A stretch of 64,000 nt of DNA from Leptasterias polaris (taxonomy: Eukaryota > Echinodermata > Asteroidea > Forcipulatida > Asteriidae), in the NCBI GenBank assembly GCA_037783415.1, contig JAZGTN010000094.1, positions 3,224,001 through 3,288,000 on the forward strand. The letters run 5' to 3'. Within the stretch, counting starts at the first letter, position 1. Each line of letters starts with the position of its first letter. Below are positions 1-12,500 of the stretch, in pieces. Under the pieces are notes generated by a model, which was not told the DNA's origin, did not search any database, and was given only the letters and a program-made list of their open reading frames with translations. The translations under genes were made by a program, and so were the position numbers.

Positions 1-549
1 TGGGTTTCTTCAGTTTGTACTGCTGGTATTATGTGGAAACCCCATGGCTTGTGTAATGTGGACTTCCTGGACTTGGGCTCCACAGTCTCCTGTGGTACTT
101 TGTGGAAAGAGCCAATTGGCCAGTTACATCATTGTTTTTGGAAGACTTAGTTTACTTAAATCTCTACTTTTCAACAACCACATCATCCAACCAACATGTG
201 GATATTTCCTCAAAATTGACGAGTAAAGCAAAGATGGTTATTTTGATTACGGCTGATGCCGGCAATTGCAATAAACAGTGATTAGGGGGGGGCTCTTCAA
301 ATGCTATGAAAAAGATAGAAAACGATCCTCATGTTTGATGAGGATAGATTCTTATTTCCAAGTATATTTGCTGAACTAACATTCTCCAGGCGACAAGCTT
401 AGTGTTCTAGTGGTAAGACATCTGCTATAGTACGTCTGAGAAATTGTTTTTCCACAAGAACCAGGAAAGCACTGAGTTTACAGTGACAGTACACATCACT
501 GTAGGATAGCACTCACAATAAGACTCTCAACGTTCTATATTGTAATGTT
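1..549. other. 3' flank of TUBGCP2, possibly a terminal exon
   Basis: No certain gene is seen here. On the minus strand, positions about 125 down to 1 stay open in more than one frame, and acceptor-like AG dinucleotides occur near 98-110. This could be one more TUBGCP2 coding exon reached from the donor-like GTGAGT at 555-560, or it could be 3' UTR. I see no clear AATAAA on the minus strand here. A tRNA-headed SINE fragment lies at about 385-500. Confidence 0.3.
385..505 (+). repeat. tRNA-derived SINE head, family B, truncated
   Basis: The stretch carries an A-box-like TTCTAGTGGTAAGACATCTG core and then loses the B box. The core matches better-preserved copies near 36590-36700, 36777-36907 and 63290-63430. 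The downstream part (AGCACTGAGTTTACAGTG) matches the body of those copies. It is a 5' SINE fragment and not a tRNA gene. Confidence 0.6.
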
Positions 550-3500
550 CTATAACTCACCTTGGTCCTGCTCTTCAAGCTCTCGGCTCCGTCTGTCCGC
601 GGCATGTTTCTCTAATCCCTCCGTATAGAACCCATTGAAGTCCAGCCTGTGTATGATGTTCGTCATATTGTGTTCGCAGTCTGTCGTGCTGAACAGGCTC
701 AGTTGGTCCAACAGGCTCACCAGGAGAGTGGAGAAGTTACTGTCAAAGTTGCCGATGGTGCTGGCGAATTCCTCGCTGCCGATTAGTTGGTCCACATGCT
801 CTGAAGCAGCCTGGTGTGGATGGACAGACGAGAAGTTGATGGAAAGTTCAAAAAATGGTTTTAACATCATTTACTCAGGATTCACTCAATGAAATTGTTT
901 CATCAATCCCTCCTACTGTCTGACTATTCAATATCATCCACTATAGTTTTGAATTATAGCTAAACTATGCCAGTCTGCAATGACAATCAAACCTCCTACT
1001 GCCTGACCATTCAATATCACCCACTATAGTTTTGAATGATAGCTAAGCTATGCCAGTCTCAACTGACAGTCAACCCTCCTACTGTCTGACCACTCAATAT
1101 CATAACATGTGTTGAATGTGCATTGTTAGTTCTGTGCAGTGTTATGCCACCATACAGAACCTGTGCAGTTGAATGATTTCAAATGGTTGGTTAACTCGCT
1201 GGAGAATGTTAAAAGAGTTAAGAAGCTTAACGTACGGCCACAGCGTACAAAACAACTTACTAGTCTTTTCCAAAATAAATAAATAGGATTTGAAACTTTG
1301 CATGGTGGGAGTATAGTTAGGTATGGTTTGCGGTAGCACCATGTGTAAATCTCTTTTGAGTAGTGTTGGTTCTGAAAAGAACCAGTTGTTGATACTCAAC
1401 GCTTCGATCAGTATGCTCTGATCGTCTTCTGGAGAAAGTGAAAACGATCAGAGCATACTGATCGAAACGTTTAGTATCAACAACCGGTTCTTTTCAGAAC
1501 CAACACTACTCAAAAGAGATTTACACATGGTGCTACCGCAAACCATACCTGACCAAAATAAATAGTTACCTTGGTTGCAGCTTTCCATTTCTTAGACTCC
1601 GTCTTATCCTTGTCCTTGCTTTTAGGATCTGTGGTATCCACCAGGAAGCTGGCCTCTCCCTCTACATTCATCGTCTCCGTCATTCTCTGAACACAGAAGT
1701 AGTGAGAAACATTTGGGTGATTAGAAAAATAAAATGTGTAAAATGAAAACTTCACTTTACCATAAAAATGCCAGGTACTTACATCAATGAAATAGATATA
1801 GTAGGCCTAATGACTTATTTTAATTACTACTCGCTGATCCAGCTTATCTGTTATATAATTTCTCTTTTGTCACACTAGTGACCATGTTAAACTGAGATAA
1901 ATGTTTAAATAAATAAATAAAGTTGGTTCAAATAAAAATCAATTACACAAATTAAAACAAAGCAAAATAGCACAAACTGAATTAAAACCAGGTGATTGAA
2001 AATACCCTAAAAACAAATTGTCAATAAATACTACAATCATTAAGTAAGATGTAATAAAACGGATCATATATCTGTTCCCTTGCAATATTCAATAAATATA
2101 AATAATAAACTGTGACACACTGTTTTCTTTACCACACAAGCTACCACCTCAAGGACATATTCACAAATTATTTATTACAATTTTTTTGACAAAAATATAA
2201 ATGATCATACAAATGAAAGAAGAGGCAGACAAGTACAATGAAATACATGGAAATTAAAACGATTAGAAATCAAGTAACAGTAAAATAGTACACAGTTCAA
2301 CTATCATCCAAAGCGGTTTTGAACGACAGATAAATTATACCAGTCTGCTGTATGATACCACATGGTAAATGCATCTACACAGAACACGCATGCACAAACA
2401 TCTGGGTTTACGCACTGGCCCTTGTGGGGTCTTTTACACAAATGAACGATAGACCCCACAAAGTCGTCCTTTGTTCAACTCGGAACCCACAAAGGAGTAA
2501 AAATAAAGGGAAAAATATAACAACAATAGCAGGACCCAACAAACTGGACCTATTTATAAGTTTGCGGTCGAACAGCTGTGCCACCATACACAACCCGTGC
2601 ACTTGAATGGTTTCAAACTGTTGGTCACCTCGCTGGAAAATGTTACCAAGAGTACCAACAGTAGGGGGGGTTATTATTTAAAAAATGTATCACAAGTCAG
2701 TCCATTCAAAGATAAAAGAGGCACAATTTCATAAAAGACAACAAACACACATACACATTGTTTATCAAAGCACTTCTACACATTTTAAAGAAACACAGAC
2801 TAACGAAAGAATAAAACATCGTCAAGCAGTTTTAGCCAGATGGCACCCCGGGGATTGCCCCAGAGCCAATGGTTCTTCAAAAGCAAAATCACACTTTATT
2901 TTCCCCTTAAAGGCCCTGTACACTATTGGTAAGATCGAAAAACACAAATGTTCACAGATTCACACATAACTTACATGATTTAAAGTAAGTAATGGTAGAA
3001 AGGGTTCCTTAAAATATTTCTGCCTAAAATGCTATCGTTTCTGAGAAATGAGTAAAACAATAGTTTTTATCGCGCGCGATAATAAACTCGATGTTTGAAA
3101 AACAGAAAACACATAAGGTCTCTTTTCACTATTTTCTCGTGACCTCGATGACCAATTGAGCTCAAATTTTCACAGGTTTGTTATTTCATGTATGTGGTTG
3201 ATTACACAAAACATGAACACTGTCTGTGATTATTTTGTCAGCTCTGCCAATCCTGTATAATACCTTTAAACCGTAAAAATACACAATGAACAAAATATTT
3301 AGCCTATAATACCCCCGCATAAAATCAAGCTTGGGTGATTTTATAAGGTATACTTTACCTGAATGCAATTAGCAAATGTGACGCACACTAGCATGAGCTT
3401 ACTGACGATCTTCAACAACTCTGGGTTGGTGAGCATGCAGTCTTTAAGACATTTGTCTAAAAAGTCGGTGTGAATGTCCAACACATCATCAATGTTGGAT

Positions 3501-6500
3501 ATCTGGATTACAATCAGACGGTAGTTAATAGGATTAAAAATTGTACACAGCTGATGCTATGGGGGCTAAAAAAATGCATAGGATTAAAAAAAAAAAACAT
3601 CCTCAATAATTTGTTCATGTGAATTACTAACTCTTAAAATCATGCATAGAGATCTATGATTCATGCAAACACAATCAGTACTGCCAAATGCACTTTGCGT
3701 CCTCTACTAGTCCAGGCTCCGCATAATGATTATAATCAGGCATGCAACTCTTCCGCGGATCGGCGGATTTCCGCTTTTTATAAAATGGAATACCGCCGTT
3801 ACGAACAAAATCCGCGTTAAAAAAAAACACGCTGCCTGGAAAAAAAAAAATCACGCTGAAGGAAACATTGCTTCTTGAAAAGAAATAAAGGTTCAGGATT
3901 CTTAAAGTCTGGCTCCGCGGAAGTTTACACATACAAAAGCATTACACAGTCCAGACACAGAAACAAGTTCTCCTCGTACAACATACCTTCTACACTATTT
4001 TTTGCACAGTCTGGCTCCGTAGTGTTTTTATTGCTATTTGTGTAAAGGGATGCGGCGGAAACCAGACGCTGTAAGAGTGCAAGTGAATCACTCGTTGGGT
4101 ATTTGCTCGAAAAATAACGATGACGTCCACTAGGTAAGACACTTAAATGTATGGACTTAAATGTATGGACACTTAAATGTATGGACTGACAAAATCCATG
4201 TTTGAAAGTACAACAAATACACAGATCTGAATGCACTCCCTGACCTCCTAAAGATACAGAAAGTAAGCCGGTACCTGTCTGAGCTTGGTCTCCATGACTT
4301 GCCAGTTGGGCTCTACCACCTCAAACATCATGTAGTACTGGAGGTTCTGCACAAGGTGGAGCATGCGTTGCCGGAGCGCAAAGGCTGCTGCGTACCACTT
4401 GGAAGAGTGTAGTGTGTACTTCTTAGCTGCCTTGTTCAGGACCCATAGACTGTGGGAAGGGATAGTGACAACCATCTGTGTGTGAGAGTCTCTCATCACA
4501 AAGGCATAAACTATGACCCTAAACCTAGCCTTTTGTCAAGGCCATCATGGCTTGGACAGCTTTGTAAATAGCGGAGCGACTGGAACGGGAGACCACGCGC
4601 GCGAGGCCGAGTGGCGGAGCCACGAGGGCCTTTTCCATTTTATTTGTGGTTTGTTTGATGAATTATTCATGAAGTATGAAACGTGCATTATTCGCTTCTG
4701 ATTGGTTAGGACTTTTGCTACCGATTGGGTAGCAAAAATCGGGATTATAAAGAAGCACATTAGAAACCGCAAACAAGTTGAAAAAGGCCCTCGTGGATTT
4801 GCCACTCGCGTGCGTGGTTTCCACTTTCAGTCGCTTGGGATCGCGGCTCTACGAAGCTGTCCAAGCCACGAAGGCATTGACAAAAGGCTACCCTAAACCC
4901 AGCCCAAGTACAGTTCATTTAATGAATCCATTACATCATGTAAAATTCAGGCTTCCAATTTACACACTACACCCATGACTCCCTTTGTAAAGTTCAAGTA
5001 AAAGTTTACAATGATATTACCCAGCGGGACCAGTTTGCTTGGCATTTCACTCATCCATCATCTTTTTCACTTGTCCATATTTGAAATGAAATAGGGAAGC
5101 TTTTCTAACTGAACTAGCCAGCTGGACCACTTGGAGTGAATTTTGACTGGTCCTCGTGTGTTTAAACTGGCATTTGGCCAGCAGACCACTGTGAAGGGAG
5201 AATGCTAGATTTAAATAATCTCAGGGTCCTCTTATCAGTTTCTTTCATAAGAACCGCTTTGAGCAGGAAACAGGTGTGTTTGCGTAAAATTACACACAAA
5301 TGTTATGGAGCCAGAAGTAGCCGTGGGGTACAACAGATGGCCATATGAGTGAAGAAACGACCAACAGGATTGTGGGAAAACTTAAATATCCTTCACACTT
5401 CACAGCATATACGGAAATGTAAAACATACACACACAGGAAAATAGTCATCGTAAAAATGACTGATCAAAAGGAGAAAGCTTTTATAGAAAAGCAAGAAAA
5501 GGAGTGCTACAATGTATAAATACTCACTTGCATAGTATTCTCTCAACGTGCTTGCAGTAGAACAAGTGTCGGAACAGCATTTGGTAGCGTGTCAATGCCT
5601 AAAACAGACAAAAATGTAACGATTGTTCCAATTGTTATATTTCATTAATACATACCTCGGAGAGTTTGTGCATTCTAATTGGTCGAGGACTGGTCACGTG
5701 GGGGTGTATTAACATGTGATAATAGACCGGCTCTGTAAACTAGCAAATAAATGGCCCCTAAACAAGCACAATGTTGTGTAAAAGTTCGTTTTGCACCGTG
5801 CTTGCTGTGCGGAAACTATCAAATCCGTTTCTTTGCGCGTATTGTTTTTGGTTATTTTTACGAGGACAGGATGGTGCCGCGTGTACCACGCGTGTTCGTG
5901 CATACCACGCGCGTATGCATAAACGCGCAGACAATGTATCATTTTGGTAGCTGGTACGTGCATGAAGCCAAGGTAATGCAAAGCATAAAGCCGTACACCA
6001 ACCAAAGTGTTTCTATTTATAGTGCTGTTACTTTAAAAGTCTGGTTCTTCAAAATATGCACATTTCTGATATAGTTAATTAAGTGCAGGGGACTAGGAGC
6101 CACGAAAAAGTTGAACAGCCAAAAGAATGGCCCCTGAACATGAGTGGATTATTTCCAATATTTACGGCGAAAGAAAAATCACAAATTCTGATGATTACTA
6201 CCCTTTTTCTTCGTAAAAGGTATTTATTAATGGCAATAACAGTGTGGGTAGCCGGTCTTCACTGCGTGGTAATGACCTTGGTTGGTGGCTGGCCGCTGTT
6301 AATGTTCGGCTCGGTCCATTAACAGCGGCCAGCCACCACCCCGGTCATTACCACGCAGTGAAGACCGGCTACCCACACTGTTATTCCCTAATTCACTCCT
6401 TATGGTTATCTCAATAACAAAATTCATCAAAAACTAACCAAATGTTAAGTGCGGAAACAGCTAACAGTTAAAAATATACCTAAGAAATCCCTATAAAATG

Positions 6501-9500
6501 GTCATTATAACTAATCTAAACATTGTTTTTCTTATTGCCAATTTCATAGAGCAGTAAGCACACGAGTTTGCCAACATTTGCTCAGCAAAAACAGGTTACC
6601 AGCCAAAAGACCATGTCACATGCATTGTTTGTGACTGGTTCCCTGCGCACTTTTGCTTAATAGCGATGACAGGATCCTACCTTTCTGCTGAGAATGAGAG
6701 ATTCGGGCCATCTGACAACATAGTCAAAAGAAAAGGCTTCCAAGCATGAGATGTGGATCTCTGTTGGGTCAATCTCCTGGATTATAGCTGCGTAAACGAA
6801 AAACACAAACTTGGTATTACTACATGTATTACATTTGTCTCTTGAGAACAAAATTTCATTAACCTGCTTTGCTAAGCAAAAAAGTAGAAGAGCACCAGTG
6901 GCAATAATTTAAACTTAATGGCATTTCGGTCGGTAACCTGTTTTGCGGAGCAAAATTTGTCTGCACTTAGCATTTTTCTGTGCTTATACCAGCTTAATGA
7001 AATGGGCCAGTTACAGAAGGCGACACATTTGCTGCACAGCACAGCATTGGTTTATATTCCAATGTCTAGTTTTCAAGAAATATGGTGAAAATGAAACTGG
7101 ATGCTTGTGTGTTTTTATGCAGTTAAAACAAAAACCACAATATAAGGTTGACATGTTTCCATTGCAGGCTCTGGACAGTTTGGTTAATTTGGCATACCGG
7201 ACAAAGATATTGAAATAATAGGGAGACTGCCAACATTAGGGCATGATGGCTCAGTTGGTAGAGGGCTGGCACGTTAATCCAGAGGTCGCAGGTTCAAACC
7301 CTGCCCTAGTAAGTTTTACTTTGTTTGACCCCAAATTAATTAGTGTGTTTACCCAGTCAGTTTCCCCGGTTGTTTATTACTTCATAAAACAAAACCTGCT
7401 TACATTTCTCAATTCTTGATTCAATGGAGAGAATTCTGAGCAGCTGTGTGATGAGATCATAAGGTAGCAGTTCCACCCTGCAAAGGCACATTGCACAAAT
7501 ATATCCATTAAAGGACCTTCAACTCTGATCAGAAACCCAAGAACGGCAAGTTGGGAGGACAATGTAAACCTCTGCTGAAACTTTACGAAGGGCATCATTG
7601 CAAAAGCAATGGGCACCCATGGCAGTTGCTGTGGGCGTTCATGGGTTGATTTGAGGCCAACTTTTCTGTAGAATTAACCAATGACTTCTTCTGTCACTGA
7701 CCAGACAAAGTGAAGCTTTACATTGGCCAACATTTTGCTGGGCCATTTCTAAAAATTCCCTCCAACGTCCCAGTGTACATTGCAATTTGAACAGAGCCTT
7801 ATTGACTTTTAATTGAGTGCAGGACTGGCAGCACTCAATTTCATGGTGCTGCTTACCACATAATTCTGCTCTTACTGTGCCAAGCAAAGTCTCTAATTCT
7901 ATGAGTAGTAAGTGCAGAGTTCCATGGCTAGCAGTGCCATGAAATTTGAACCAGGTCTTTATGTAGAAAGCAAAGAAGTGGCAAGCTGGTTCAACAATTG
8001 GAAAGAAATCTTATAACAATAATAAAGTGCCTTATGCAAGCTCTACAGAAAATACATAAATCAACAAATATTTTGCAGATCAAACGAAACAAACTACATC
8101 AAAGTAAAATTACAATCAAGTAGCCAATGAAAATTACAATCAAACCATAATTTTTTTTACTGATCTTTAGGTGTTTTAAGAGGCAATACATCATGGTATG
8201 GTCCTAAAACACATTCAACCTTCAGAAATCATACCTCAAGTCATCCTTGAAGGCATCAGAGTTGGCCTGGCTGGTACGGACAGCGAGCTCCAGGAGTGAT
8301 TCCAGCCGGCTTGGGATGATCTCATCCACTTGTTTCTTCAGTTCCTCAGTCGTTATGTCCATCAGATGGACAAAGAAGTCTCCTTGCTCTAGCAGGAAAT
8401 ATCTCTTGATGGACCTAGTCAGATTTAGAAAAGGTTAGCAGTTAGGGGATCTGGTAGTAGCTGGTTGGTTTATCTCTGCTTTTCACCTCAGTGGACTAGA
8501 GTCTTGCATGTGAATTGGATTTCAGTTCCTACCTGATGGGTTTTCCCCTCCCACCACTTGTCGCTTTTTGGGGTATCCCTAAGTTTCATTACCAGAAATA
8601 TTTAAAATTAAGAAATAAAAATAACTGTTTTACTCAATTCCCAGGTCTCTGCTTCCAGGTTGGTCAAGACCTAATCCCCCCTTGACCATAATGGAACAAG
8701 CAAGTTGGACAGCTCAAAGTAATTTACACTAAATGCTTGAAGCTGTCTATGATGTTGAATCAGTGATACAAAATGGACGGGGGGCTTTCAGCCTCATCAG
8801 TTATTTGCATACCTGAGCCTTGGCATGAGTTCTCTGTCCTCCATGATGTGATCCAGTAACACCCTACTGGCATACTGATAAGCATGCTCAATATGATCTA
8901 CATACTGACGCTCCTTCAATGTGTATAGTACCTCCTCAGCATGGGGACACTTGGGATCACGACCTGGGCAGAAAAAAAAATCAAAATAATACACACTAGA
9001 TGAATATCTCAAACAACATAAGACTAATAACCCATTTGCGAGTAAAACTTGAATAAAATCTGGTACAGTGACTTGCCTGGGCTCAATTTCATAGAGCTGC
9101 TTATAATGGTAAGCAAATTTTCGTGCTAGCTGTAGCAGAAAATGTTGCTTAAGCATATGCGTATTTCACAGGTTAGCAAGAAAATAAGGAGGCCATCTTG
9201 CGCGTTCACAATGGTTTTGCATTGTTACGTCATTCATTTTCGTGCAGTAAGCACCGGAAGGTTAGCATGCCTTTTCGTGTGCTTACGGTTAGCAGCGCTA
9301 TGAAATAGAAACTCGCACAGTAAGCACAAAATCGGCCGTTAAGCAGCTCTAGGAAATTGGGCCCTGCTTACATTTGTTTCATGAAGACTAAAGTTACCGA
9401 CTTTCTGCACCACATTGTTTCAACCTCCAGATTGGCAAAGGCAGCTGTATTTATGCCACACATTTCATTGACAATTATGTATGGGTGTTTGTCATCTCTT

Positions 9501-12500
9501 CAACTAATAAAATCTTGCAAAAAGAAGGCTAAATGTTTTAGAAAGAAAGGTACCTTTTCCAATGAGGAAGAGGCCAGACTATTTACCTCACAGCCTCAGT
9601 TTGGTTGCATTGGTTTTTATAGTAGACAAACCAAGCTGTTACTGCACCATAACAAAGTTCTACACAAAGAACATATCAGAGTGAAAGATTTGCAAACTTA
9701 ACCCTTTCGCTCCCGAATTGTTTGGACATAAACAACTGCTGGTGACCGCAATGTTTGACCACTCAAGCGTGAAGCACACATTCTTACACAACAGAAAGCT
9801 TTCGGTCAGAGGCCATTTTTACAAACTCCATTATCTCCTTGAAGACATTGTTTTACAGCAAAGTAAGTAATAAAAAAGTTCTCACGTATTGACTTCCCTT
9901 TCATATAATCAAAAAATCATTGAGATCAGTCAATAAATGTCAAAGTTCTTTGTCTTGCTTTCCTCGGTGTGATCTGTAATCTCAAACACTTTTGTACACA
10001 ACCATATGGCGCTCCGTAGGTGTTTGGCATTTCGGATCTTACAACTCCAGTTTGAAGAGAATGCAAAATGGCAACCTTACTTTATTTTAAAGATCCAATC
10101 TTTCCCTTTCCAATGATGGTAAGCTTGGGTATGGAGGGCAAACATGGACAAAACTGCTGCTTTATTACAAATGGCCTTTGTGCTCAGGCTTGAGTGCTTT
10201 TTTGTGTGCAAGCTTGGTCGACTAAAGTCGCCAATGGTAAGGAAGAGGGGGTATTAATTAGTGCAGTCAACTAAAGTCGCCTATGGTAAGGAAAGGGTTA
10301 ACACTAATCTCCTTTGTAGAGTGAAAGTTTTACAAACATAAGTATTTTCTCTTTTGGATAGCAGAGGCTTTGAGAAGGATGTTCTCACCACACTCCCTGA
10401 TGACGTTGAGGTATTTCCCTGTCCGCAGTATTTTATCAGCGACCGTCTCCAGAAAGACTGGTATCCTGTCTCGGCAGACAGTGTAGTGTTGTTCCCAGTA
10501 TGCATCATTGTATTCCTGTTGGAGTTTCTCCTTGCGGTATGCTTCGTGCTCCTCTATCATGAACTGGAAACGATGCAGAGATAAATCAAATCTACGTACG
10601 CCTGAGATAATATCACGTTTTTCTCTGCACTGGTGGTCTTTTAGACACCCAGTTGGTTTTTCAGATTTTTCCCCTAACCATCCCCAAATCCATCAAAATC
10701 CAACTGCATGTTTTGTTTGATTATCTTGGACTTAGGACTCCACTGGTAAGTGATCATACTTTACATGGGTTCAGGCCTTACCACCGTAATCAGAGTCCAA
10801 CAGTTAGGGCACTGAGTTACTGAATGGTGTTGGTCTAAGGACTGCACTAATAAATTGATCATGCTTTACATGGGATCAGGCATACCAGCATAATCAGAGT
10901 CCAACAGTTTGGGCACCGAGTTACTGAATGCTGTTGGACTAAGGACTGCACTAATAAACTGATCATACTTTACATGGCATCAGGCATACCACCATAACCA
11001 GAGTCCAACAGTTTGGGTACTGAGTCACTGAATGCTGTTGGACTAAGGACTGCACTAATAAACTGATCATACTTTACATGGGATCAGGCATACCACCATA
11101 ACCAGAGTCCAACAGTTAGCCTGTTGATGAGTTATCATAGTAAATCACTCAATGGAGTTGGGGTTAATTTGGGGTACCCCACTCTATCAATAAATCACAT
11201 GAAAATGTATAGCGAGTAGTTTGGATATACTATTTTCCATCACAGAAAATTTGGAAAACTTTCCAAATTCTGTCCAAAATGCACCGCATGGTAAAATGGG
11301 TTGCCATAATAGACAGATCCATTAAGCTCCGCCCCTTAATAAATGGACCTATCACAAATGGGAACATATCACAACTGCAAACATATGTCCAAAACTTAAA
11401 TTCCGGTTGCAAAATGTAAAAAATATTCTGCTATTTGGATGGCTGCGTCATGTCTTTTGTGTGTTGATCAGGGCAGAGCAAATTACTTGGGTCATACGAG
11501 TTACCAACATGGGTGCTATTTTAGACAGTTGCTATGGTGGGTGGGTGTTGACTATTTTTTAACAAAGTCTTTTAACAAGTCTGTACTCTCCAAAGGACCC
11601 AGGCAACAACGGAGTTCCAAAGCGAAAGTTCCTTTTGTTGTTACTTTCCACCCCTCACTTCCTCCCATTCGTAAAATAACCAGTTCTAACCATCATATTC
11701 TTCACACATCAGATCGGCTTCAACGTGCTGTACAGGAAGAACCCATAGTTGCCTACCGACGCCCACCCAGTCTCAGGGATCTCATCGTCCGGGCAGAAGT
11801 TCCCCCCATTAATGATGATGTTAATCCCCCTTTGCCACAGGGTACTTTTAGGTGTTCCAACACGTCCAAATGCATCGTTTGTAGACAACACATCAGGGAA
11901 TCAGACTCCTTTACCAGCCATACTGGTGGTACCACCCACAAGACAAGGGGTCATGTCACCTGCACCACCACTAATCTAATCTATCTAATATCTTGCAGAG
12001 TCTGTGGTGTTCAATATATAGGTGAAACAAGAACTACACTCAAGAGGCGTTTCTATGGCCACAGATCCACAGTCAACACCCAAAAGCTGGATACACCTGT
12101 AGGACACCACTTCAACCTTCCTAACCACTCCATTTCTGACATGAATTTACAGGGCATTGAGGCACTAGGTAACTGCAGAGAGACTGTCCGTCTGAGTAGG
12201 GAAAACTTTGGATAAGGCGCATAAAGACCACTCAGCCCCATGGTTTGAATATCCAAGAAGGAAATGACTAATAACCTTTTGTTTTTGCCTTCTCCTTTTC
12301 CCACACAGTTATCCACTTTATTAGTCTGCCCTTCATTGTATTAACTAATTATTTACCTCTCTTCTAACCTTCCATTTTGTCCTTTGTGTTCCCAACTTCT
12401 TGTGGTCAAGCTATCCCCTTCCCTTCATAAACTCCCCCCCCCCCCCCCTTTGTCTTCATAATCCCTGCTTACCCCCTGCCTTCTCTGAATGCTTTCTGCT

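Noticed and set aside
7240..7320. A possible functional tRNA gene
   Set aside because: A and B boxes are present but the acceptor stem does not pair and there is no clean 3' end or T-run terminator. It is better read as a SINE head.
12427..12448. Poly-C runs (here and near 55751, 56270, 56305) as telomeric or structural signals
   Set aside because: They are simple homopolymers without the telomere hexamer, and their lengths are prone to sequencing error.
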